In this document: positions 7,712 through 13,835 of the stretch, in pieces
Layout: the number at the start of each line of letters is the position of its first letter
How positions within the stretch are numbered: the stretch's first letter is position 1
Source of the DNA: a virus
Direction: 5' to 3' (one strand)
IMG/VR virus record: IMGVR_UViG_3300031857_001667
Coordinates: 1-20,970 of that record
DNA: 20,970 bases
Program-made: the position numbers and the translations under genes
The notes under the pieces: model-generated
What the model was told of the DNA's origin: nothing
The model's input: only the letters and a program-made list of their open reading frames with translations
The model's database searches: none

Positions 7712-8211
7712 TGGCAGAAGCACTTTTAGTAACACGACAAGATTTAACAAAATACACTTCGTTAAACGGAAACGTAGATACGGACAATTTTATACAATAC
7801 ATAAAGATTGCACAAGATACAGACTTGCAAAATTTCACAGGAACAAAGCTATTAGACAAGATAAAAGCGGACATTATAGCAAATACATTAAGTGGAAATT
7901 ATTTAACGCTTACAACGACTTATTTAAAGCCGATGTTAATTCATTTAGCAATGAAGTATTATTTGCCGTTCGCAGCTTACACGATTTCAAACAAAGGTGT
8001 TTACAAACACAATTCCGAAAATAGTACGAGCGTAGAAAAAAACGAAATAGATTTCTTAATTGAAAAGGAAACACAAATAGCACAACACTACACACAACGT
8101 TTTATTGACTACATAAGTAATAACACAAGTTTGTTTCCTGAATATAACACAAATTCAAATAGCGATATGTTTCCTGACACAAACAACAATTACACCGGAT
8201 GGTACATTTAA
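7711..8211 (+). CDS. Head-tail connector-like protein (DUF6712-like)
   Basis: This 166-residue protein starts on the last base of the portal stop codon. It is mainly helical, with an N-terminal LLVTRQDLTKYTSLNGNVD (5-23), a middle LKPMLIHLAMKYYLPFAAYT (about 72-91) and an Asn/Tyr-rich C-terminal tail ending YTGWYI. The helical layout and the place directly after the portal fit the gp6/gp15-type adaptor group. The sequence reminds me of the DUF6712 proteins of Bacteroidetes phages. Adaptor proteins bind the portal ring after packaging and form the tail attachment site. The assignment is by pattern and context. Confidence 0.65.
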   Translation: MAEALLVTRQDLTKYTSLNGNVDTDNFIQYIKIAQDTDLQNFTGTKLLDKIKADIIANTLSGNYLTLTTTYLKPMLIHLAMKYYLPFAAYTISNKGVYKHNSENSTSVEKNEIDFLIEKETQIAQHYTQRFIDYISNNTSLFPEYNTNSNSDMFPDTNNNYTGWYI

Positions 8212-8285
8212 GAACATACAAACCAAAGGAAGTTAATATCGTAAAGTTAAAGACTTACCTAAACACTATAAAAAATGGGAAGTAG
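8199..8285 (+). CDS. Possible 28-residue overlapping ORF
   Basis: ATG at 8199 and TAG at 8283-8285 give the peptide beginning MVHLRTYKPKEVNIVKLK. It is basic, overlaps the connector gene by 13 bp and the Ig-like protein gene by 11 bp, and exactly fills the only gap between them. That dovetailing is typical of genuine small genes here, but the ORF is short enough to arise by chance. Conservation in related phages would decide. Confidence 0.35.
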   Translation: MVHLRTYKPKEVNIVKLKTYLNTIKNGK

Positions 8286-9060
8286 TTGGGGTTCTTTACC
8301 TTCGAGAACAAGTCCAAAAGGTGGACAACGTGGTTGCCTATGTAAAGACGGAAAAAGCTATTCTATAAAGTGTTGTAACGGAAGTTTAAGCGCTCAAGGA
8401 ATAGGAGTTATAGATGGTGTAGTAAATCCAATAGTACCTATTTTTCCTGCTAACACTATTGCACCTGTAATAAGTGGCGCTACGTCTTTAGGTAGTGTAC
8501 TTTCATCAACAACAGGAACTTGGATAGGAATACCTACACCAACTTTTGCTTACCAATGGCGAAGGGGTGTAACAAATATAACAAGCGCTACAAATTCAAC
8601 ATATACTTTAGTAGTTGGTGATTCAGCACAAAATATAACTTGTGTTGTAACAGCTACAAATACTTTAGGTAGTGCGTCAGCAACAAGTAACGTAATTACA
8701 GCACAAACATATTCAGCACCTGTTAATACGGTTGCACCTGTTATTAGTGGAACAACAACACTTGGAAGTGTTTTAACTTCAACAACAGGAACTTGGACAG
8801 GCAATCCATCACCTACTTTTTCTTATGGATGGACGAGAAACGGTTTATACATACTTGGTGCAACATCATCTACTTATACATTAATTGTTGCTGATTCTAA
8901 TGCTAATATTAATTGCGAAGTAGATGCTGACAATGCTTTAAATACTGGAACTGCATTATCTAATACAATAACAGCAGGTAATTATTCAAACATAAATAGA
9001 ATAACAGAAATTAACGACCAAAGAATAACAGAAAATAATAATAACAGAATAACACAATAA
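8275..9060 (+). CDS. Ig-like domain virion protein with cysteine-rich N-terminus
   Basis: A 261-residue protein in three parts. The N-terminus (residues 17-44) holds GGQRGCLCKDGKSYSIKCC, with cysteines at 21, 23, 33 and 34, and QGIG, a cap I recognise from Bacteroidetes phage virion proteins. Two tandem Ig-like domains follow (about 60-143 and 150-233), each with the pattern APVISG-(A/T)T-LGSVL-STTGTW-G-P-P-TF-Y-W and a Trp/Cys pair. The C-terminus carries three copies of an eight-residue repeat (N/Q)RIT(E/Q) (241-261). Ig-like domains on virions usually bind carbohydrates or mucus weakly. It sits just before the tail fibre gene, so a tail- or head-surface location is likely. Confidence 0.7.
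   Translation: MGSSWGSLPSRTSPKGGQRGCLCKDGKSYSIKCCNGSLSAQGIGVIDGVVNPIVPIFPANTIAPVISGATSLGSVLSSTTGTWIGIPTPTFAYQWRRGVTNITSATNSTYTLVVGDSAQNITCVVTATNTLGSASATSNVITAQTYSAPVNTVAPVISGTTTLGSVLTSTTGTWTGNPSPTFSYGWTRNGLYILGATSSTYTLIVADSNANINCEVDADNALNTGTALSNTITAGNYSNINRITEINDQRITENNNNRITQ
8995..9057 (+). repeat. Three copies of a 24-bp coding repeat (RITE motif)
   Basis: The 3' end of the Ig-like protein gene encodes NRITEIND, QRITENNN and NRITQ in exact eight-residue register, so the DNA repeats with a 24-bp period around the core AGAATAACA. Confidence 0.75.
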
Positions 9061-9063
9061 ATT

Positions 9064-10245
9064 ATGGCAGATTTAAAAATTAGTCAATTAACCGCAAAAG
9101 GAACAACCATAGCGGCTACCGATTTAGTAGAAATTAGTGAAAGCGATGGAGCAGGTGGCTATGTAACAAAGTCAGTTACAGGTGCAAATATTATAGGTTC
9201 AAAGCAGAACACTTTAGTCAGTGGCACAAACATCAAAACCATTAATTCTAATTCGATTTTAGGTAGTGGAGATTTAGTAATATCGAGCGGAGTAAGTTCA
9301 GTTTCAGCAACAACACCTGTAGTAGCTACAGGAACGACAACACCTGTTATTAGTTTAGCTTCAAATTATGGAGACACTCAAAATCCTTATGCTTCAAAAA
9401 CTGCAAATAATATTTTAGCAGCACCAAACGGAAGTTCAGGAGTACCTACATTTAGAGCTATTGTAGGCGCAGATATTCCTACACTTAACCAAAACACAAC
9501 AGGAACTGCAAGTAACGTTACAGGAATTGTAGCAGTAGCAAATGGTGGTACAGGCACAGCAACACCAAGTTTGGTAGCAGGAACGAACATAACTGTTACA
9601 GGGACTTTTCCTAATCAAACAATAACCGCTACAGGAACAGCAGGAGCAGTTACACAAATTGTTGCAGGAACAGGTGTTACTATTTCACCTGCAGGTGGTA
9701 CAGGAATAGTAACAATAAACGCAAGTGGTGGTGGCGGTGGTGGTACAGAGATAGGAGCTTTAATTGGTGGTGGTGTTGTCGTAGCAGTATTTGTTCAAGG
9801 TGGAGTTAATAAAGCACTTGTTGCAAGTTTAACTAATTTATCTACTTCTTTACCTTATACAATACCGGCATTTCAAACTACTTTAATAGGTGCTACTGCT
9901 CAAAGTTATTCAGATGGTCTTACAAATACTAATGCAATTATAGCACAAACAGGAGCGGCTGCTACTACAGCTTATGCTGCAGGAAGAGCAAGGCTTTTTG
10001 CAGATGGTGGATTTTCAGATTGGTATTTACCTTCAATTTGGGAATTAAATATGTGTTATAATACAGCAGCTTTAACAAGTAGAATTGCAGGAGTTACTTC
10101 ATTTGTTTCCAGTGGCTTTTATTCAAGTTCTACAGAAGGTGGTAGTAGTTTTCAGTTGGCTCAGGATTTCTTTAATGGTAGCCGAGCTAACTACGGTAAG
10201 AGCAATAACTTCAATGTCCGAGCAGTAAGAATACACACAATTTAA
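9064..10245 (+). CDS. Tail fibre / receptor-binding protein with DUF1566-like tip
   Basis: The product has 393 residues. The N-terminus MADLKISQLTAKGTTIAATD followed by an acidic EISESDGAGGY segment is a common attachment start of phage fibres. The middle (about 80-225) is Gly/Thr/Ser-rich with the VANGGTGTATPSL-VAGTNITVTGTF pattern seen in fibre shafts, ending in a Gly-rich linker. The C-terminal third (about 250-393) looks like an Lcl/DUF1566 domain with a C-type-lectin-like fold, with GGFSDWYLPSIWELN (315-329), GFYSSSTE (351-358), and DFFNGS...VRAVRI at the end. In other phages this fold carries host receptor binding and is often varied by diversity-generating retroelements. The start is 3 bp after the preceding stop. 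Confidence 0.8.
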   Translation: MADLKISQLTAKGTTIAATDLVEISESDGAGGYVTKSVTGANIIGSKQNTLVSGTNIKTINSNSILGSGDLVISSGVSSVSATTPVVATGTTTPVISLASNYGDTQNPYASKTANNILAAPNGSSGVPTFRAIVGADIPTLNQNTTGTASNVTGIVAVANGGTGTATPSLVAGTNITVTGTFPNQTITATGTAGAVTQIVAGTGVTISPAGGTGIVTINASGGGGGGTEIGALIGGGVVVAVFVQGGVNKALVASLTNLSTSLPYTIPAFQTTLIGATAQSYSDGLTNTNAIIAQTGAAATTAYAAGRARLFADGGFSDWYLPSIWELNMCYNTAALTSRIAGVTSFVSSGFYSSSTEGGSSFQLAQDFFNGSRANYGKSNNFNVRAVRIHTI

Positions 10246-10255
10246 ATAAATTAAT

Positions 10256-10405
10256 ATGAAAGTACAAATAGGATATTATAACGAACAAGGGACTTATATA
10301 GAAGAGCTTGTAGATGTTATTGAAAAAACAACAGAAGAATTAATACAAGAGAAAGAAGCACAGCTCTTAGCTATGTATGATGAGTTGAAAGCACTTAAAG
10401 GGTAA
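10256..10405 (+). CDS. 49-residue acidic protein, unknown function
   Basis: ATG at 10256, TAA at 10403-10405. The product starts MKVQIGYYNEQGTYIEEL and ends in a charged helix (LIQEKEAQLLAMYDELKALK), so it is a short beta piece plus an amphipathic helix. It lies 10 bp after the fibre gene and 3 bp before the next ORF. Small proteins in this position can be fibre chaperones or accessory tail parts, but nothing in the sequence proves that. CTC and CAG codons are slightly unlike its neighbours. Confidence 0.65.
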   Translation: MKVQIGYYNEQGTYIEELVDVIEKTTEELIQEKEAQLLAMYDELKALKG

Positions 10406-10408
10406 TAT

Positions 10409-10573
10409 ATGAAAAGTAATTATTTAGCAAGTCTTTATTTTATTGCGGGGTTTTTAACTTCGTTTTCTTTGATTTGTCAAGGCACAGAACCTTACATTAA
10501 TTTGGCAGGTGTTACTTTATTTTTTTACTTAACTTTCAGTTTAACTGAAGCACTTGAAGAATTAGGATTATGA
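10409..10573 (+). CDS. 54-residue two-TM protein, possible lysis accessory
   Basis: ATG at 10409, TGA at 10571-10573, sharing ATGA with the holin start. The product MKSNYLASLYFIAGFLTSF... has two hydrophobic segments, about residues 5-23 and 32-48, joined by a short loop (CQGTEPYIN), and an acidic C-terminus. Being coupled to the holin and having this topology, it may be an antiholin or a pinholin-like partner. That is inference, as I do not recognise the family. Confidence 0.65.
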   Translation: MKSNYLASLYFIAGFLTSFSLICQGTEPYINLAGVTLFFYLTFSLTEALEELGL

Positions 10574-11031
10574 GACTACAATTATATTTATTACTTTACA
10601 CAATTAAAAATTCCGCATTGAAACTTATAACAATTTGCTTTTCGTTTTTTTTACCTATTAGCGGAATACTTGGACTTTTATTTGCGTTGATATTGTCGGA
10701 CACGGCAACAGGAATTTGGAAAGCTAAACACCTAAAACAAGAAATAACATCACGCAAACTTTCAGCAATAGTTTCTAAATTACTTTTATACGAGTTAACG
10801 GTTATAATGTTTTACCTTATAGATTACTATATTTTAAACGACATAATTTTAACGTTCTTTTCAGTACCATTAATGCTTACAAAAGTTTTAGCGTTGGTAC
10901 TTGCTTCAATAGAAGTTATGAGTATAAACGAAAATTACAAAGTAGTAAAAGGAATAGACATTTGGCAGTCGGCAAAGTTATTATTTGCAAGAGCAAAAGA
11001 AGTTAAAGACAACATTAATAAATTAAAATGA
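10570..11031 (+). CDS. Phage holin (holin_4-like)
   Basis: A 153-residue membrane protein with about three hydrophobic segments (roughly 18-42, 72-91 and 94-117) and a charged Lys-rich C-terminus. The segment LSDTATGIWKAKH (about 42-54) followed by ITSRKLSAIVSKLLLYE (59-75) matches the recognisable DxxTG...K...SxK pattern of phage holins of the holin_4 type common in Bacteroidetes. Such proteins form lesions in the inner membrane at a set time and release or activate the endolysin. The start overlaps the stop of the preceding small membrane protein (ATGA), and its own end overlaps the endolysin start by 4 bp. Confidence 0.8.
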   Translation: MRLQLYLLLYTIKNSALKLITICFSFFLPISGILGLLFALILSDTATGIWKAKHLKQEITSRKLSAIVSKLLLYELTVIMFYLIDYYILNDIILTFFSVPLMLTKVLALVLASIEVMSINENYKVVKGIDIWQSAKLLFARAKEVKDNINKLK

Positions 11032-11462
11032 ATTTAAGCGCACACGTTACGTTAGCAGAATTTCAAGATTCATCAACTGCAACAACACACGGAATAAACA
11101 ACAAAATGAACGAGTCGCAAATTGCGTCCGCAAAACTTTTGTGTGAAAATGTTTTTGAACCTTTAAGAATTCACCTAAACACACCTATTAAAATTAGTTC
11201 GGGCTACCGTTCACCACAATTGAATAAAATGATTAAGGGGAGTTTATCAAGCCAACATTGTAAAGGTGAAGCAATGGACTTACAAATAGGCGCAAAGGGT
11301 TTTAATTTTATCAAAGACAAATTAGAGTTCGACCAACTAATTTGGGAGTTTGGAAACGATGAAAATCCTTCGTGGGTTCACGTTAGTTTCAGTTCTAAAA
11401 ATCGTAAACAAGTATTAAAAGCAACCAAAAAAAATGGGAAAACTATTTATTCTAATTATTAG
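11028..11462 (+). CDS. M15-family peptidase endolysin
   Basis: A 144-residue protein with the peptidase M15 signature: ISSGYRSPQLN (56-66), the zinc motif SSQHCKGEAMD with H77 and D84, and WVHVS with H118. These are the zinc ligands of the D-Ala-D-Ala/L-Ala-D-Glu peptidases that cut peptidoglycan cross-links, and the length is standard for the one-domain form. No signal peptide is seen, so export through the holin lesion is expected. It follows the holin directly (ATGA overlap), and its last 29 bp overlap the next gene in another frame. Confidence 0.9.
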   Translation: MNLSAHVTLAEFQDSSTATTHGINNKMNESQIASAKLLCENVFEPLRIHLNTPIKISSGYRSPQLNKMIKGSLSSQHCKGEAMDLQIGAKGFNFIKDKLEFDQLIWEFGNDENPSWVHVSFSSKNRKQVLKATKKNGKTIYSNY

Positions 11463-11862
11463 CATTTTACTTTATTCGTGTTCGGCTCAATATCACTTGA
11501 ACAAAGCAATAAAGAAGGGTTTTAAATGCGATGAAACAGGCGATACAATTCGTATTACAACTTTGGATAGTATTCCGGTAATTGTAAACGACACAATAGT
11601 TTGGGAAAAGTTTATAAGCACTAAAGACACGGTTATACAATACAAGAATGTTTACGTTCCAAAAACACGAATACAATTAAAACGTGAATACAAAATAAAA
11701 GTAAAAACTATCTACAAAGACAAGGTAGTTGAAAAAGCACAAGCACGAGCTGAAGGTAAAAAGAACAGACCAAAAGGAAATTTAAACCTTCTTTTTGTAG
11801 GTGTTGGAATAGGTTTATTGCTTTCGTACTTATGGAAGTATGCAAAAAAATCATTAATCTAA
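11434..11862 (+). CDS. Lipoprotein with C-terminal TM segment, candidate unimolecular spanin
   Basis: This 142-residue protein starts inside the endolysin gene. Residues 1-16 form a lipoprotein signal (MGKLFILIISILLYSC) with lipobox LYSC and Cys16 as the lipidated residue. The middle is periplasmic, with beta-like repeats ITTLDSIPVIVNDTIVWEKF (41-60) and a Lys-rich helix (about 82-113). A hydrophobic segment near the end (about 118-134, LLFVGVGIGLLLSYLW) is followed by a short basic tail. An outer-membrane lipid anchor plus an inner-membrane C-terminal anchor in one chain is the definition of a u-spanin, which disrupts or fuses the outer membrane in the last lysis step. Position after holin and endolysin supports this. 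Confidence 0.75.
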   Translation: MGKLFILIISILLYSCSAQYHLNKAIKKGFKCDETGDTIRITTLDSIPVIVNDTIVWEKFISTKDTVIQYKNVYVPKTRIQLKREYKIKVKTIYKDKVVEKAQARAEGKKNRPKGNLNLLFVGVGIGLLLSYLWKYAKKSLI

Positions 11863-11868
11863 ATTTTT

Positions 11869-12906
11869 ATGGCAAATAGCAGCGCAAGGTTTCGTTTAAA
11901 ACAGGACGAGATTGAAATACTTATGCAGTACAGGGGAATAAAAAATGCAACCGATGAAGCTGGAGTTGATGACAAAGACGTTAAACACGGTTGGCTAAAA
12001 ACAAAACAATCTTCTTTGTTCTTTAAGAACCCAAACTTTAAAGCTGAAGAACTAAACGAGATACAAAGAATAAAAGACGAATGTATAAAAGAAGTAAAGT
12101 TATACGCACCGAAATACCACGCAATAGAAACAATAAAAAGCGAAGACACGCATTTATTAGTAATTGATATTGCCGATTTGCATATTGGAAAACTTGCAAC
12201 AGCATTTGAAACAGGCGAAGACTATAATTCACAGATAGCCGTTAAACGTGCAAAAGACGGACTGCAAGGCATCTTAGACAAAGCAAAAGGGTTTAACATA
12301 GACAAAGTTTTATTTGTTGCAGGAAACGACATTTTACACACCGACAACACAAGAAGAACCACTACAGCAGGAACACCACAAGACACGGACGGAATGTGGT
12401 ACGACAATTTTATAATGGCAAAGAACCTTTACATTGATTTGTTAGAAAAATTAATAAGTTTTGCAGACGTCGAAGTTGTATATAATCCAAGTAATCACGA
12501 TTTGACACACGGTTTCTTTTTAATGCAATTAATCGAAGCACACTTTAGCAAGTCAAGTATTCGTTTTAACGTAGATTTAAAGCATAGAAAAGCGTTTAGG
12601 TACGGAAGTAATTTAATAGGAACAACACACGGTGACGGAGCGAAAATCGAACACTTACCGTTATTGTTAGCAACTGAATTTCCAATACTTTGGAGCAAAA
12701 CTAAACACCGATATATTTATTCGCACCATATACACCATAAAACAAGTAAAGATTTTATAGGAGTAACATTTGAAACGTTACGCAGTCCTTCAGGTTCAGA
12801 TAGTTGGCATCAAAAAATGGGATATACAGGCGTTCCACGAGCGGTTGAAGGCTACATACATCACAAAGAATTTGGACAAATTGCACGATTAACACATATT
12901 TTTTAG
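11869..12906 (+). CDS. Calcineurin-like metallophosphoesterase
   Basis: A 345-residue protein with the full set of metallophosphoesterase motifs: DLH (D103, H105), GND (152-154), SNHD (208-211), THGDG (253-257) and SHHIHH (285-290). These ligands bind a two-metal centre that hydrolyses phosphoesters. The first 90 residues look like a separate helical part, possibly DNA-binding. The substrate is unknown. A nuclease of the Mre11/SbcD type or an RNA or nucleotide phosphatase are both possible, though the partner ATPase of SbcCD is not visible here. It is the last gene of the upstream block, 6 bp after the spanin, and ends right before the 12.9-13.2 kb regulatory gap. Confidence 0.8.
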   Translation: MANSSARFRLKQDEIEILMQYRGIKNATDEAGVDDKDVKHGWLKTKQSSLFFKNPNFKAEELNEIQRIKDECIKEVKLYAPKYHAIETIKSEDTHLLVIDIADLHIGKLATAFETGEDYNSQIAVKRAKDGLQGILDKAKGFNIDKVLFVAGNDILHTDNTRRTTTAGTPQDTDGMWYDNFIMAKNLYIDLLEKLISFADVEVVYNPSNHDLTHGFFLMQLIEAHFSKSSIRFNVDLKHRKAFRYGSNLIGTTHGDGAKIEHLPLLLATEFPILWSKTKHRYIYSHHIHHKTSKDFIGVTFETLRSPSGSDSWHQKMGYTGVPRAVEGYIHHKEFGQIARLTHIF

Positions 12907-12934
12907 TTTGATTAAATAATTTATATTATATTTG
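12907..12934 (+). promoter_or_regulatory. Bacteroidetes-type promoter
   Basis: TTTG at 12907-12910 and TATATTTG at 12927-12934 match the Bacteroidetes -33 (TTTG) and -7 (TAnnTTTG) elements. The spacer is 16 nt, slightly short. It starts immediately after the phosphoesterase stop, and a transcript would run into the terminator at 12956. Confidence 0.55.
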
Positions 12935-12940
12935 TCATTC

Positions 12941-12996
12941 ATAGTTGAAAAAAAGAAAACAGTTGTAAGCTCCCCAGCACGCAGCTGTTTTTTTTT
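12941..12996 (+). ncRNA. Candidate short RNA between promoter and terminator
   Basis: If the promoter at 12927 is used, transcription would begin near 12941 and end in the T run at 12996, giving an RNA of roughly 55 nt that is mostly one hairpin with an exposed C-rich loop (CTCCCCAGCACG, 12970-12981). It has no ORF. It could be a small RNA, a decoy, or a leader whose terminator is overridden. This is inference from spacing alone. Confidence 0.35.
12956..12996 (+). terminator. Intrinsic terminator
   Basis: AAAACAGTTG (12956-12965) pairs with CAGCTGTTTT (12982-12991), ten pairs with one U-G, and a T run continues to 12996. It closes the upstream late operon and/or the short transcript from 12941. 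Confidence 0.75.
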
Positions 12997-13013
12997 GTCA
13001 CAAATTGTTACAA
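12995..13013. promoter_or_regulatory. Tandem TTGTNACAA dyads, candidate operator
   Basis: Two nine-base palindromes, TTGTCACAA (12995-13003) and TTGTTACAA (13005-13013), lie with one base between them. Their centres (12999 and 13009) are exactly 10 bp apart, about one helical turn, so two dimers would bind the same face. A repressor operator or a replication initiator site fits. No binding protein is identified. Confidence 0.5.
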
Positions 13014-13032
13014 TAAACGGTATAATTCCGAT

Positions 13033-13058
13033 TAATTAAGTAAAATTTACCTTAATTA
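13033..13058. repeat. AT-rich inverted repeat in the regulatory gap
   Basis: TAATTAAG and CTTAATTA flank TAAA-A-TTTA with one extra C, an almost perfect palindrome followed by a T run at 13064-13070. It may be an operator, an easily melted origin element or a weak terminator. Confidence 0.5.
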
Positions 13059-13135
13059 TATAATTTTTTTCTATTCAGAAAACCCAATAAACACAAGCAT
13101 TTTAAAAATAAATTAAAAATAATTGTTAAAAAGTA

Positions 13136-13165
13136 TTGCAGTTATTAAAATAAGTATTAGATTTG
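13136..13165 (+). promoter_or_regulatory. Early promoter (TAGATTTG)
   Basis: TTG at 13136-13138, a 19-nt spacer and TAGATTTG at 13158-13165 fit the Bacteroidetes promoter well, 32 nt upstream of the ATG at 13198. The 20-nt core TAGATTTGCATATAATTATT recurs exactly at the second early promoter (19468). Confidence 0.75.
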
Positions 13166-13197
13166 CATATAATTATTAACGAAACAATTTAAAAACT

Positions 13198-13359
13198 ATG
13201 AAAAACTTTAACCAAGTATTAGACTTTTTGGAACTACAACAACAAGAAGACAAACTAAACACGAACCAACTGCATTTAATTATTCAAACTTTAGTAACAT
13301 TTTTGAACAAAGAGCAGATGCAGGAAGTAGAAAATTTATTTAACCAATTTAAAAAATAA
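13198..13359 (+). CDS. 53-residue early protein, unknown function
   Basis: ATG at 13198, TAA at 13357-13359, first gene after the early promoter. The product begins MKNFNQVLDFLELQQQ and is predicted all-helical and Gln/Asn-rich, with no motif I recognise. The position, as first gene of the early operon, is where phages often place small host-takeover or regulatory proteins, but there is no sequence evidence for such a role. Confidence 0.65.
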   Translation: MKNFNQVLDFLELQQQEDKLNTNQLHLIIQTLVTFLNKEQMQEVENLFNQFKK

Positions 13360-13363
13360 GACT

Positions 13364-13501
13364 ATGAAAAACTTAATTGATTACTTTACACCAACAACCG
13401 AAGAACACAAATCGTTTTTAAAGCACTTTTTAAGCACTCTAACGATGTTTATAGTGTTGGGTGGTATGTTCTATTGTTTAATGTATTTAAAAGCGCTGTA
13501 A
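13364..13501 (+). CDS. 45-residue single-TM early protein
   Basis: ATG at 13364, TAA at 13499-13501. A charged N-terminal half (MKNLIDYFTPTTEEHKSFLK) is followed by one hydrophobic segment (about 26-43, including FIVLGGMFYCLMYL), so the product is probably a small inner-membrane protein. The leader and first codons (ACTATGAAAAAC) copy those of the preceding gene. No known function. Confidence 0.6.
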   Translation: MKNLIDYFTPTTEEHKSFLKHFLSTLTMFIVLGGMFYCLMYLKAL

Positions 13502-13502
13502 G

Positions 13503-13835
13503 ATGGAAAATAGAAATTTAGAATTTTGGAATAAAGGGTGGGAATTAACCTACGAGTTTTTAGGTTGGACTTATTCAATAGCAGGAACTTGGGAGTTCAA
13601 CGATTGGGACGAAGTTTCGGAATATGCGTTTATTGAATTAGACGTTGAAATTTCGCAGAAGTGGGAAACAGAAACAGACGACAATTTACAACCGCACGTT
13701 CTTGGGGTTCGTATTTTAGAAGATTTACGTTTAGAAATGCAGGAAGCAATAAACAGCGATTTAGCACACTACAACTTTTGGGAATGGAAAACAAGCAATG
13801 ACGATAGTAACTACACTTTTTACCACGAGTTATGA
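13503..13835 (+). CDS. Acidic, Trp-rich early protein, unknown function
   Basis: This 110-residue protein is not recognised. It is strongly acidic (many Glu and Asp against few Lys) and unusually rich in aromatic residues, with about eight tryptophans, for example WNKGWELTYEFLGWTY (9-24) and FWEWKTSNDD (92-101). There are no cysteines, signal or membrane segments. Acidic aromatic early proteins sometimes mimic DNA or inhibit host enzymes, which is only a speculation here. It starts 1 bp after the preceding stop and overlaps the next gene by 4 bp. Confidence 0.7.
   Translation: MENRNLEFWNKGWELTYEFLGWTYSIAGTWEFNDWDEVSEYAFIELDVEISQKWETETDDNLQPHVLGVRILEDLRLEMQEAINSDLAHYNFWEWKTSNDDSNYTFYHEL

Noticed and set aside
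1-12900. Many TAnnTTTG-like matches inside genes
   Set aside because: In such an AT-rich genome the motif is common by chance. Only those in non-coding gaps with sensible distance to a start were kept.
10246-13197. A template repeat or reverse transcriptase for a diversity-generating retroelement near the fibre gene
   Set aside because: No sequence resembling the fibre 3' end and no reverse transcriptase motif (YxDD) was found downstream or elsewhere in the window.
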